The notes: generated by a model not told the origin, from the letters alone. A DNA stretch of 20,480 nt from RGIG9114 sp045592865 (GCA_045592865.1 JAZNVP010000118.1:1-20480), one strand, 5' to 3'; positions 1-7,761 are shown, counted from the first letter of the stretch. Made by a program: numbers and translations.

Positions 1-697
1 TGCCCTCGATGGTGTCACCGAAATGCTTGAGCATTTCAACAACGTAGTAAACCGCGCCGAAGCCTGTTGCCTCGGGACGAATGAGAGAGCCGCCGTAAGG
101 AATGCCCTTGCCTGTAAGAACGCCGGTAAACTCGTTGCGAAGTCTCTTGTACTGACCGAACATAAAGCCGATTTCACGGGCACCAACGCCGATATCGCCT
201 GCGGGAACGTCAGTATCGGGACCGATATGTTTTGCAAGTTCGGTCATAAAGCTCTGGCAAAAACGCATAACCTCTCCGTCAGACTTGCCTCTGGGGTCAA
301 AGTCGCTTCCGCCTTTACCGCCGCCCATAGGAAGACCGGTAAGACTGTTTTTAAAGGTCTGCTCGAAACCGAGGAACTTGATAACCGAAGAGTTAACTGA
401 AGGATGGAAACGAAGACCGCCCTTGTAAGGTCCGATCGCGGAATTGAACTGAACTCTGTAACCACGGTTAACCTGAACCTTTCCACTGTCGTCTACCCAG
501 GTAACTCTGAAAGATATAAATCTTTCGGGCTCGGTCATTCTTTCTATAATGCCGTGCTTCTCAATAGCAGGATTCTGTTCAACAACAGGCTCTAATGATT
601 CTAAAACCTCTGCTACTGCCTGCAAAAACTCGGGTTCACTTGCGTTCTTTTTGCAAGTGGCCTCATAGCAATCTTGCAAATATTTGTTCTTTAACAT
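1..697 (-). CDS. gdhA: NADP-type glutamate dehydrogenase, N-terminal 232 residues (partial)
   Basis: Cytoplasmic enzyme for reversible amination of 2-oxoglutarate to glutamate. The gene runs off the left edge, so only the substrate-binding domain and the start of the nucleotide-binding domain are present. The stretch from YKGGLRFHP (91-99) to GLPMGGGKGG (121-130) is the family signature. Lys92, Lys116, Lys128 and Asp168 match the substrate-binding and catalytic lysines and aspartate known from the Clostridium symbiosum enzyme (K89, K113, K125, D165), with a constant offset of 3. The ATG at 697 is preceded by GGAGGTTACATAT, a strong ribosome binding site. A TATACT -10 lies at 733-738 without a clear -35. 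The hexameric family is usually about 445-450 residues, so roughly half is missing. The NADP assignment is by overall similarity; the coenzyme-specific region lies outside the window. Confidence 0.95.
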   Translation of the reverse strand, partial: MLKNKYLQDCYEATCKKNASEPEFLQAVAEVLESLEPVVEQNPAIEKHGIIERMTEPERFISFRVTWVDDSGKVQVNRGYRVQFNSAIGPYKGGLRFHPSVNSSVIKFLGFEQTFKNSLTGLPMGGGKGGSDFDPRGKSDGEVMRFCQSFMTELAKHIGPDTDVPAGDIGVGAREIGFMFGQYKRLRNEFTGVLTGKGIPYGGSLIRPEATGFGAVYYVVEMLKHFGDTIEG

Positions 698-732
698 ATA
701 TGTAACCTCCGTAAAAATTAAATTACCTTGTT

Positions 733-738
733 AGTATA
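733..738 (-). promoter_or_regulatory. -10 element of gdhA
   Basis: TATACT on the minus strand, about 36 bp upstream of the gdhA start. The sequence at the expected -35 position is only T-rich, with no recognisable TTGACA-like hexamer. The gene may rely on an activator, or the true promoter may be elsewhere. The 698-817 gap also holds several A- and T-tracts (TTTCAAAAAAAT-like words near 770, 788 and 801) that may act as UP-like or bent DNA for gdhA or rnpB. Confidence 0.4.
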
Positions 739-817
739 ACACACTATTTTGAAAAAGAAAAGGGGGTTATTTCAAAAAAATGAAATTTTTTCAAAAAAAT
801 CTTTCAAAAATTTTGAC

Positions 818-846
818 TTGCAAAAATATTATATAAATGCTAAAAT
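818..846 (+). promoter_or_regulatory. rnpB promoter
   Basis: TTGCAA at 818-823, a 17-bp spacer, then TAAAAT at 841-846. This predicts transcription starting near 852, just where the first paired helix of RNase P RNA begins. The agreement between promoter geometry and the RNA 5' end supports both calls. Confidence 0.75.
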
Positions 847-850
847 CATA

Positions 851-1203
851 TAGGCAACTGAGCTGTGTAACAGCGCCGAGAAATCGGTGAGGAAAGTCCG
901 GGCTTCATAGAGCGGGATAACTGCTAACGGCAGCCGAAGGTGACTTCAGGGAAAGTGCAACAGAAATATACCGCCTCTTTTGAGGTAAGGGTGGAACGGC
1001 GAGGTAAGAGCTCACCGACTGCCAGGTAACTGGCGGTGCAATGTAAACCCTATCTGAAGCAACGTCGTGGTATCTCCCTTTCTTTATGGTGTCTGCTCGG
1101 CATCGAAAGTGTGGGATAGAGACGGCTGGAGCGATGCGGTGACGTATCGTCGAGATAGATTGTTACACTAGACAGAACCCGGCTTATAGGCTCAGTTGTT
1201 ATA
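851..1203 (+). ncRNA. rnpB: RNase P RNA (catalytic subunit)
   Basis: Ribozyme that trims the 5' leader of precursor tRNAs. The conserved core is clear: GAGGAAAGTCCGGGCT near 889-904, GGGAAAGTGCAACAGA near 949-964, a GGTAAGGGTGGAACGGCGAG block near 986-1005, and ACAGAACCCGGCTTA near 1172-1186. The 5' segment GCAACTGAGC pairs with GGCTCAGTTGTT at the 3' end to form helix P1. The length of about 350 nt is normal for bacteria. I did not fold the specificity domain, so the structural class (A or B) is not assigned. Ends are estimated from P1 and the promoter and may be off by a few bases. Confidence 0.97.
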
Positions 1204-1236
1204 AAAAACACAGCTGGTGAAAGCAGCGGTGTTTTT
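1204..1236. terminator. Bidirectional terminator between rnpB and the SpoIIQ-like gene
   Basis: The arms AAAAACACAGCTG and CAGCGGTGTTTTT pair over 13 bp with one A-G mismatch around a 7-nt loop. There is a T-run on both strands. It ends rnpB on the plus strand and the convergent gene, whose TGA stop overlaps its edge, on the minus strand. Confidence 0.85.
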
Positions 1237-1970
1237 CATTCTTTACCTAATATCTTAAGAGGATCTACCCATTCTCCATTTTCCTTCATTGCAAAATGGA
1301 GGTGTTCCTTCCCTTCGCTTTCCAGAATTGCACTTGCTCCGACCGAGCCTAAAACGTGGCCCACAGTCACCTCTTGCCCTACCTCAACGTTAACAAGCTC
1401 GTTAAGGTTGCAGTAATAGCTTTCGATATTTTCAGAGTGGCTCACTACGACCACCGTTCCCAGAAGGTTATCGTTATAGACCTCTTTAACGGTTCCGTTA
1501 TTGACGCATTTGACAGGAGTGAGCACCGAAGCGCTTATATCTATTCCGTCATGGGTTCGCCAATCTCCGAGCGTTTCGTTTTTGACTACCTTATGGTCGG
1601 AGAAATCAACTATTATTTCACCCTGAACGGGCATTATATATAACGTCGGTGACTGCTCGAGTGATACCTGCTGCTCTTCGTTGGAGTTCTCCGCATCTAT
1701 AGAACTTTCGGTATTTTCTGAGGACTCCGAGTCCGAGAGCTGCTCTGTATCCTGTTGCGGCGAGGAGGGCGACAGATTCATATTTTCTTCGGTTTTTTCT
1801 CCCTCCTCCGAAACAAAAGGGAGGTTTTCATCAATATCCTTTATGCTTGAGTTAACGGCATACCAGGTCGCACCAAGTGCACCTATAAGCCCCAGCGCGA
1901 GTGCGGCATACATAAGTTTCCCTCCCGCGCCGTTCTTTTTTCTTTTATCAAAGCTTATATTATTCTTCAT
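1236..1970 (-). CDS. SpoIIQ-like LytM/M23 membrane protein
   Basis: Predicted single-pass protein of 244 residues: a basic cytoplasmic N-terminus, a membrane helix at about 19-38, an acidic Ser/Glu-rich linker and a C-terminal LytM (M23) domain. The GDWRTHDGIDIS region, the LLGTVVVVSH strand and the final HLHFAMKENGEWVDPL stretch resemble SpoIIQ, the forespore membrane protein that binds SpoIIIAH during engulfment. Both zinc-ligand motifs are intact (HDGID as HxxxD, and HLH), as in clostridial SpoIIQ and unlike the degenerate Bacillus subtilis protein. I chose the ATG at 1970 because GGAG lies 6 nt upstream. The frame extends to a TTG at 2015, but that has no good ribosome binding site. It could instead be a vegetative M23 peptidase; the usual neighbour spoIID is absent here. 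Confidence 0.7.
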   Translation of the reverse strand: MKNNISFDKRKKNGAGGKLMYAALALGLIGALGATWYAVNSSIKDIDENLPFVSEEGEKTEENMNLSPSSPQQDTEQLSDSESSENTESSIDAENSNEEQQVSLEQSPTLYIMPVQGEIIVDFSDHKVVKNETLGDWRTHDGIDISASVLTPVKCVNNGTVKEVYNDNLLGTVVVVSHSENIESYYCNLNELVNVEVGQEVTVGHVLGSVGASAILESEGKEHLHFAMKENGEWVDPLKILGKE

Positions 1971-2080
1971 AATTTTCTCCATTCTTCCGCTCATTACTTT
2001 TGGCGGTTCGGTCAAGTTTCTTAAATCACTAATATTTTGACCAAACTTTAAAAAAATTATACCGAATATTAAAGTTTTAT

Positions 2081-2109
2081 TTGTATTGTTATGAATTGTG
2101 TGGTAGAAT
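2081..2109 (+). promoter_or_regulatory. Promoter of the nucleotidyltransferase-aminotransferase gene
   Basis: TTGTAT at 2081-2086, a 17-bp spacer, then TAGAAT at 2104-2109. The start ATG follows at 2146, with GAGAGGA upstream. The surrounding TGGTAGAATT is the same -10 context as at 16921-16930. Confidence 0.7.
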
Positions 2110-2145
2110 TAGTTTAAGAATTATAAATAGAGAGGATCTGTTTTT

Positions 2146-3954
2146 ATGCAAGCATTGATGTTAGCCGCAGGAATGGGAAAACGTTTGGGCAAATACACCA
2201 ACAACAATACCAAATGTATGCTTCCCGTTGCAGGAAAGACCTTGTTGGAACGCGCTTGTGACGCCGTTCGCGAGGCAGGAATAAAAAGGCTGATTCTTGT
2301 TACGGGCTTCGGAGAGGAAAACCTCATTAAATTTGCAAAAGAAACCATAAAGGATCTTGAGCTTATTTTCGTTTCCAACCCCGACTACTATAAGACCAAC
2401 AATATCTATTCTCTCTATCTCGCAAAGGATTATCTCTGCGCAGACGATACCATTCTTTTAGAATCCGACCTTATCTATGAAAAGGGCCTTATCAAAAGAA
2501 TGGTGGATGATGAGAGGCGTGATCTTGCCGCAGTTGCTCTATATGAACCCTGGATGGACGGCACCGTTACAACTATCGACGAGAACGGCAGTATTAACGA
2601 TTTTATCGAAAAGAAGGATTTTGATTTTTCAAAAACCGATAAATACTATAAGACCGTTAACATTTATAAACTGAGCAAGGAATTCTCAAAGACAAAATAC
2701 GTTAACTTTTTAGAGAGCTACATAAAGGCTTACGGCACCAATCAATACTACGAGCTCGTTTTAAAGGCAATCATCCACTTTGCCGACACGTCGCTCAACG
2801 CCTTTATTCTAAAGGACACTGACAAATGGTATGAGATAGACGACGGTCAGGACCTCGATATCGCGACCGCGATGTTCTCCGAGGGCAAAGAGAAGCTCGA
2901 GTGCTTCAAAAAGCGTTTCGGCGGTTACTGGCGCTTCCCTCGTCTTTCGGACTACTGCTATCTCGTTAACCCCTATTTCCCCGATAATCAGTTTATGGAC
3001 AAAATGAAATATAGCTTTGACGAGCTTGTTCGTCAATACCCCTCGGCGCTCTTCGTTGAGAACCTCGCGGCATCGAGAATTTTCGCCGCTGACGAGGAAG
3101 AGATAATCGTTGGAAACGGCGCGGCAGAACTTATAAACTCACTAAAAAGCGTTATAAAAGGATCGATAGCGCTCACCGTTCCGACCTTTAACGAATACGT
3201 TCGCTGCTTCCCCGACTGTGAGATTGTTTCCGTTAATATGAAGGAAAAGGACTATACCTATGATAAGGATATCTTCCTTTCCGCGCTCGACAGAGCAGAT
3301 AACCTCGTTATCATAAACCCCGATAACCCGAGCGGCTCTTTCCTCAGAAAAGAAGAGGTTCTTGAAATTCTCGATAAGGCAGAACGCCTCGGAAAGTTCG
3401 TAATTTTCGATGAATCATTTATAGATTTTGCAGAAAACGATAAGAAATACTCGCTTATTGATTCCGAAATTCTCGGAAAATATAAAAAACTTATCGTAAT
3501 AAAGAGCATCAGCAAGTCCTACGGTATTCCCGGACTCCGTCTCGGAATTCTCGCTTCGGGCGACAAAGAGGTTCTTTCTTCGGTTAAACGCGCTATGCCC
3601 GTCTGGAACATAAACTCTCTTGCAGAATGTTTCCTTCAGAACATTATGGTGTATTTAAAGAAATACACATCGTCTTGCGAAAGATTAGCCGACGAGCGCA
3701 GCCGCTTTATCAAAGCGCTTGAGGACACGGGACTTTTCACAAAGGTTTACCCCTCCGAAGCAAACTTCGTTATGTGTAAGCTTTCGGACAAGATAAGTTC
3801 CACAGAACTTACCGAGAAGCTTTTATGCGGAAGCAACATCTTCATAAAAGACCTCTCGGACAAAAACGGGTTCGACGGCGAAAGCTTCATAAGACTCGCC
3901 GTTAAGGACACCAAAGAAAATAACAGATTAATAGAAGCTTTGAAAGAAATATAA
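2146..3954 (+). CDS. Fused LicC/PntC-like nucleotidyltransferase and class I/II PLP aminotransferase
   Basis: A 602-residue two-domain protein. Residues 1 to about 245 form a sugar-phosphate-type nucleotidyltransferase: LAAGMGKRLG (6-15), the KCMLPVAGKTLL stretch (23-34), TNNIYSLYLA (84-93, typical of phosphocholine or phosphonate cytidylyltransferases), ESDL (106-109) and the metal-site EIDDGQDLD region (230-238). Residues about 255-602 form a fold-type I PLP enzyme of the HisC/CobD kind: GNGAAELI (323-330), NPDNPSG (391-397), FDES (421-424) and SISKSYGIPGLRLG (454-467), with Lys457 as the presumed PLP lysine and Arg465 near it. By inference it would make an amino- or phospho-bearing headgroup and activate it with CTP, perhaps for surface polymers. 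No phosphonate genes (pepM, ppd) and no lic genes lie in the window, so the substrate is open. It appears monocistronic, with its own promoter and terminator. Confidence 0.85.
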   Translation: MQALMLAAGMGKRLGKYTNNNTKCMLPVAGKTLLERACDAVREAGIKRLILVTGFGEENLIKFAKETIKDLELIFVSNPDYYKTNNIYSLYLAKDYLCADDTILLESDLIYEKGLIKRMVDDERRDLAAVALYEPWMDGTVTTIDENGSINDFIEKKDFDFSKTDKYYKTVNIYKLSKEFSKTKYVNFLESYIKAYGTNQYYELVLKAIIHFADTSLNAFILKDTDKWYEIDDGQDLDIATAMFSEGKEKLECFKKRFGGYWRFPRLSDYCYLVNPYFPDNQFMDKMKYSFDELVRQYPSALFVENLAASRIFAADEEEIIVGNGAAELINSLKSVIKGSIALTVPTFNEYVRCFPDCEIVSVNMKEKDYTYDKDIFLSALDRADNLVIINPDNPSGSFLRKEEVLEILDKAERLGKFVIFDESFIDFAENDKKYSLIDSEILGKYKKLIVIKSISKSYGIPGLRLGILASGDKEVLSSVKRAMPVWNINSLAECFLQNIMVYLKKYTSSCERLADERSRFIKALEDTGLFTKVYPSEANFVMCKLSDKISSTELTEKLLCGSNIFIKDLSDKNGFDGESFIRLAVKDTKENNRLIEALKEI

Positions 3955-3993
3955 AAAAGAAAGTCTTGCTTTTTTAGCAAGACTTTCTTTTTT
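3953..3993. terminator. Bidirectional terminator between convergent genes
   Basis: A perfect 18-bp stem: arms run 3953-3970 and 3976-3993, with core GAAAGTCTTGCT, a 5-nt T loop, and outer A/T tracts that give U-tails in both directions. It overlaps the stop codons of both flanking genes. Confidence 0.92.
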
Positions 3994-5701
3994 ATCTGTA
4001 TCCGATATAGTTTGCGGGGTTTCTATAGCTTCCGTTAACGAGGAAGGCTATATGAAGGTGGGGGCCTGTTGACCTTCCGGTGTTACCCGAGAGGGCGATT
4101 ACGTCGCCCTGGTTTACATACTGACCCGAGCTTACGTAGATAACGCTGTTATGCGCGTAGGTCGTGACGACGCCGTTTCCGTGGTCGATCATAACGTATC
4201 TTCCCAAGGAATAGGTTAAATATCTGACGGTGGTTACCCTGCCCGATGCAACTGCATAGATAGGCGTTCCTACGTTACAGGCGATATCCATCGCGAGATG
4301 TCCGTAGTATCCGCCCCAACCGCACGACACGTATCCGCCGTTTCCGCCGACGGGCCAGATATAGCTTCCCGATCCTGCTGAAGCCGAACCGCTATATGAA
4401 GGCGCAGGTTTCGTTCCTCTTATGATAACCCTCGAAACAGGCTCCGATACAACCTGCGTGTTGGTTACCTTTCTTGCGGTTTCGACCCCGTCAACATAGG
4501 TAACGTCTGCCGTTACCTTATTAACGCCGTTCTTTCCGGAAACCGATATATAAGAATATCCGGTATAATAACTGTCGCTCGATTTGGTTATGGTATCAAA
4601 ACCGACCGAAACGTCGTAGACCTCGGTTCTCGTTACGCTGACGTTCAGATAAGGAACCTTGGCCGAAACGAGAAGCTGGGAACCGGGATAGATGGTTTCA
4701 GTCATTGAAGGGTTCAGCGCCTGAAGCTCCGAATAAGATATATTATTCTTGGAAGCGATGATAATAGGCGTGTCTCCCTCGACGATAGTATAGTAAACGT
4801 CGCCGGCGATCTCGCTATTGATGGTTTCTATGATCTTATCGGAACTGACGACCGTGTTGTTAAGATAATAACCCTCGACGAACTGAACGTCCTGCACGAA
4901 CGAAACGACCTCGTTCTGAGCGCCCGTTTTATAACTATCAAGCTTAGCGGCAATGGCTTCATCTACCTCGGTAGTATCCATAACCGCGCCTTCGAATTTA
5001 CCGTCAACGTAAAAGCCATACGCCTCGGTTATCTGCTTGGAAGAAGAAAGGATGAGTCGGTCGGTAAGCTCGGTTTCTTCGGTCAGGTTTTTTTCCGAAA
5101 CAACCGCTAATCTGAAGTTCGGTTTGAAAACGACCGCATCCTCACCGTCCTGATAAACTATTCTTTCCTGAACCATTTTATGAGCCGATTCATAAACCGC
5201 TTCATTTTTAACCCTTGCTATCTCTTTGCCATCGATAGAAACCGCAAGACCTAAGTTAAAGCCCGTCAAAATGCTCACAGTTCCGATAAGAACTAAAAGG
5301 CAGATAAGCGGAGCCACGACGTTATAGAAAGACGCATAATGCTCCTTACCGAGTTTTATCAGCGCAAAGCTCGTTTTAAAGAAAAACTTTACCCCGTGGA
5401 CAAAGCCTTTCTTAAACTCCTTTGCAGTTGCCGAAAAGAGATTCTTCAAAACGTTCTTTAACGACACCATTGATTTAATGGTATCGCCTACCTCTTCGGC
5501 GATCTCAACCGATGCGTTCTCGGTTATGATCTTGGTTTTATTGAAGTTCTTTGAGAAAACCTCTTTGGTTGTTTCCTTAGTGAAAACCGCGAGGTTTTTT
5601 GCCTTTTTTATAAGCTTTAAGCCAACAAGATAGCTTATCTCTTCAAATAATACACATTCCTTTTTTATAAAGGCTGCCATTCTGTTTATTAAATTTTTCA
5701 A
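3992..5701 (-). CDS. Membrane-anchored LysM-G5-M23 cell-wall endopeptidase
   Basis: A 569-residue protein predicted to cut or remodel peptidoglycan on the outer face of the membrane. Residues 1-125 are a long, Lys-rich cytoplasmic region. A membrane helix spans about 127-149. The 155-300 segment is unassigned. A LysM repeat lies at about 303-346, a G5 domain at about 352-430 (KNGVNKVTADVTYVDG), then a Ser/Gly linker and the M23 domain at about 447-569. The zinc and catalytic motifs are complete: GHLAMD (His468, Asp472), TTYAH (His517) and GPHLHI (His548, His550). Translation most likely starts at a TTG (5699-5701), because AAAGGGG lies 9 nt upstream. The in-frame ATG at codon 8 has no such site. 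A consensus promoter drives it from inside an inverted repeat. Substrate specificity is not visible. Confidence 0.9.
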   Translation of the reverse strand: MKNLINRMAAFIKKECVLFEEISYLVGLKLIKKAKNLAVFTKETTKEVFSKNFNKTKIITENASVEIAEEVGDTIKSMVSLKNVLKNLFSATAKEFKKGFVHGVKFFFKTSFALIKLGKEHYASFYNVVAPLICLLVLIGTVSILTGFNLGLAVSIDGKEIARVKNEAVYESAHKMVQERIVYQDGEDAVVFKPNFRLAVVSEKNLTEETELTDRLILSSSKQITEAYGFYVDGKFEGAVMDTTEVDEAIAAKLDSYKTGAQNEVVSFVQDVQFVEGYYLNNTVVSSDKIIETINSEIAGDVYYTIVEGDTPIIIASKNNISYSELQALNPSMTETIYPGSQLLVSAKVPYLNVSVTRTEVYDVSVGFDTITKSSDSYYTGYSYISVSGKNGVNKVTADVTYVDGVETARKVTNTQVVSEPVSRVIIRGTKPAPSYSGSASAGSGSYIWPVGGNGGYVSCGWGGYYGHLAMDIACNVGTPIYAVASGRVTTVRYLTYSLGRYVMIDHGNGVVTTYAHNSVIYVSSGQYVNQGDVIALSGNTGRSTGPHLHIAFLVNGSYRNPANYIGYR

Positions 5702-5720
5702 AACAAACAGCCCCTTTCAT

Positions 5721-5783
5721 AAAAAAATGCTTATAATATGGTTACAATTTGTTTCTTTTTAAATTATAACCATATTATAAGCA
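5721..5783 (-). terminator. Long AT-rich hairpin with U7 tail upstream of the M23 gene
   Basis: Two 23-bp arms (5761-5783 and 5728-5750) pair with a single mismatch around a 10-nt loop. On the minus strand the hairpin is followed directly by seven T residues (5727-5721). A transcript reading through from rfbA-rfbB would form the whole hairpin. The arm core is TGCTTATAATATGGTTA, repeated inverted without error. It may instead, or also, be a protein-binding inverted repeat. Confidence 0.7.
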
Positions 5784-5791
5784 AATGTCAA
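5763..5791 (-). promoter_or_regulatory. Consensus sigma-A promoter of the LysM-G5-M23 gene
   Basis: TTGACA at 5791-5786, a 17-bp spacer and TATAAT at 5768-5763 match the consensus at all 12 positions. The predicted start near 5756 lies in the loop of the hairpin at 5728-5783. Transcripts from this promoter therefore lack the 5' arm and cannot form the terminator. Confidence 0.85.
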
Positions 5792-5799
5792 GTTAAATT

Positions 5800-5814
5800 G
5801 TTACATTTCGTAAC
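5800..5814. promoter_or_regulatory. GTTAC-N5-GTAAC dyad upstream of the M23 promoter
   Basis: A perfect 5-bp inverted repeat with a 5-bp centre lies 9 bp upstream of the -35. The hexamers TGTAAA and TGTAAC, like half-sites of the cell-wall regulator WalR, occur here on the minus strand, but 16 bp apart rather than the 11 bp expected. A regulator site is possible; its identity is a guess. Confidence 0.3.
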
Positions 5815-5825
5815 TTTTACAGATA

Positions 5826-6845
5826 TTACCTGCCGCCATACATCTTTTCGTAGTAGTTCTTATAATCGCCGTCTATAATATTCTGCCACCACTTTTTATT
5901 TTCAAGATACCAGCGGACAGTTTTCTCTATACCCTCGTTGAAAAGGGTTGTTGGAGTCCAGCCGAGTTCGGTTTCAATCTTGGTGGGGTCGATAGCGTAT
6001 CTGAGGTCGTGGCCCTTTCGGTCAGACACGTATTTTATAAGCGTCTCGGGTTTTCCGAGAAGTCTCAGAACCGTTTTAACAACGTCTATGTTAGCGCGTT
6101 CATTGTGGCCTCCGACGTTATAGACCTCACCGACTCTTCCGCCGTGGATAACCTTATCTATAGCACTGCAGTGATCCTCAACGTAAAGCCAGTCTCTGAC
6201 GTTTTCACCTGTTCCGTAAACGGGAATCTCCTCATCGTTCATCGCTCTCGATATAATAAGCGGGATTAACTTCTCGGGGAAGTGGTAGGGTCCGTAGTTA
6301 TTGGAGCAACGCGATATCGTTACCGGAAGCCCATAGGTGCGGTAGTAGGCCTGAACCAAAAGGTCTGCCGACGCCTTCGACGCAGAATAGGGCGACGAAG
6401 TGTGGATAGGGGTCTCTTCGGTGAAGAAAAGGTCGGTTCTCTCAAGAGGAAGGTCTCCGTAAACCTCGTCGGTCGAAACCTGATGATATCTCGAAACCGA
6501 ATACTTTCTCGAAGCATCCATCAGAACCTGAGTTCCGAGAATGTTGGTCTTTAAGAATATTTCGGGGGTTTCGATGGATCTGTCAACGTGAGATTCTGCC
6601 GCAAAGTTAACGACTATATCGAATTTTTCCTTTTCAAAAAGGTCGAAAACATAATCTCTGTCGGCAATATCGCCCTTATAGAATTTAAATCTCGGATTTT
6701 TGAGAGCCTCTTCCAAGGTTGCAAGATTTCCCGCATAGGTGAGCTTGTCAAGGCAGACTATCTCATAATCGGGATGCTCCCTTAACATATAATAAACGAA
6801 ATTGCTTCCTATAAAGCCGGCGCCGCCGGTCACCAATATTTTCAT
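5826..6845 (-). CDS. rfbB: dTDP-glucose 4,6-dehydratase
   Basis: Converts dTDP-glucose to dTDP-4-keto-6-deoxyglucose, the second step of dTDP-rhamnose and related deoxysugar synthesis, in the cytoplasm. A 339-residue short-chain dehydrogenase-type protein of normal family length. It has the NAD-binding GGAGFIG at 7-13, the catalytic triplet Thr125-Asp126-Glu127 in STDEVYGD, and Tyr153xxxLys157 in SPYSASKAS. RCSNNYGPYHFPEKLIP (179-195) is the family signature that follows. It lies 12 bp downstream of rfbA with AAGGAA before its ATG, so the two are co-transcribed. rfbC and rfbD, needed to finish dTDP-rhamnose, are not in the window. They must be elsewhere, or the product is another dTDP-deoxysugar. 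Confidence 0.95.
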   Translation of the reverse strand: MKILVTGGAGFIGSNFVYYMLREHPDYEIVCLDKLTYAGNLATLEEALKNPRFKFYKGDIADRDYVFDLFEKEKFDIVVNFAAESHVDRSIETPEIFLKTNILGTQVLMDASRKYSVSRYHQVSTDEVYGDLPLERTDLFFTEETPIHTSSPYSASKASADLLVQAYYRTYGLPVTISRCSNNYGPYHFPEKLIPLIISRAMNDEEIPVYGTGENVRDWLYVEDHCSAIDKVIHGGRVGEVYNVGGHNERANIDVVKTVLRLLGKPETLIKYVSDRKGHDLRYAIDPTKIETELGWTPTTLFNEGIEKTVRWYLENKKWWQNIIDGDYKNYYEKMYGGR

Positions 6846-6857
6846 ACAAATTCCTTC

Positions 6858-7733
6858 TTATATATTTATTTCTTCGGCAACCCTTAAAAGATGTTTGCCA
6901 TAAGACGATTTACCGTATTTCTCTGCCGATTTAATGAGGGTTTCTTTATCGATAAAGCCTCGTCTGTAGGCTATCTCTTCGAGTGCCGAAACGGTTATAC
7001 CCTGCCTCGACTGAATAGTCTTAACAAATTCTGCCGCATCAAGAAGCGAGTCGGTGGTTCCCGTATCGAGCCATGCAAAGCCTCTTCCGAGAATATTAAC
7101 GTCAAGGTCGCCCTTTTCAAGATATATTTTATTAAGATCGGTTATTTCAAGTTCGCCTCGAGCACTCGGCTTTAAGCTTTTTGCAAACTCGACAACGCGG
7201 TTATCATAAAAATAAAGTCCCGTTACTGCGTAGTTAGACTTCGGGTTTTCAGGCTTTTCCTCTATTGAGATTGCCTTACCGTCCTCCGAGAATTCCACAA
7301 CGCCGAACCTCTCGGGATCATCAACGCGGTAGCCGAAAATAGAGGCTCTTCCCTCATTGTTGGCCGCCTTCTTAAGAATTCCCGAAAAACCGCTTCCGTA
7401 GAAGATATTGTCTCCGAGGATCATAGCAACGCTATCGTCACCGATAAACTCTTCGCCCAAGATAAACGCCTGAGCCAATCCGTCGGGCGAGGGCTGGACC
7501 TTATAAGAAAGATTTATTCCGAACTGACTGCCGTCACCCAAAAGTTTTTGAAAGTTAGGTGTATCGGTCGGGGTGGAGATAATAAGAATATCCTTAATTC
7601 CTGCTAACATAAGGGTAGACAAAGGATAAAATATCATTGGTTTATCATAAACCGGCAAAAGTTGTTTGCTCGTTATCATGGTTAACGGATAAAGCCTTGT
7701 TCCGCTTCCGCCTGCCAGAACTATACCTTTCAT
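6858..7733 (-). CDS. rfbA: Glucose-1-phosphate thymidylyltransferase
   Basis: Joins dTTP and glucose 1-phosphate to give dTDP-glucose, the entry step to dTDP-deoxysugars. At 291 residues it matches the short-form family length. The nucleotide-binding LAGGSGTRLYPLT spans 6-18 (Arg13), and Lys23 sits in TSKQLLPVYDKPMIFYPLS. Asp108 in ILGDNIFYG is the metal-binding aspartate. EEKP and TGLYFYD are also present, as is WLDTGT near the C-terminus. The ATG at 7733 has AGGAG 7-8 nt upstream. It is the first gene of the rfbA-rfbB pair, and its own promoter overlaps the end of the upstream kinase gene. Confidence 0.95.
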   Translation of the reverse strand: MKGIVLAGGSGTRLYPLTMITSKQLLPVYDKPMIFYPLSTLMLAGIKDILIISTPTDTPNFQKLLGDGSQFGINLSYKVQPSPDGLAQAFILGEEFIGDDSVAMILGDNIFYGSGFSGILKKAANNEGRASIFGYRVDDPERFGVVEFSEDGKAISIEEKPENPKSNYAVTGLYFYDNRVVEFAKSLKPSARGELEITDLNKIYLEKGDLDVNILGRGFAWLDTGTTDSLLDAAEFVKTIQSRQGITVSALEEIAYRRGFIDKETLIKSAEKYGKSSYGKHLLRVAEEINI

Positions 7734-7761
7734 ATTGCATCTCCTTTTGCATATTTGTTTT

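Noticed and set aside
23..595. Two plus-strand open frames at the left end
   Set aside because: Both are antisense shadows of gdhA, whose minus-strand translation matches the catalytic residues of the family.
2146..3954. Assignment of the fusion protein as the PntC-AEP transaminase of phosphonate synthesis
   Set aside because: The PLP-lysine context is class I/II, not the class V type expected of 2-aminoethylphosphonate transaminase, and no PEP mutase gene is in the window.
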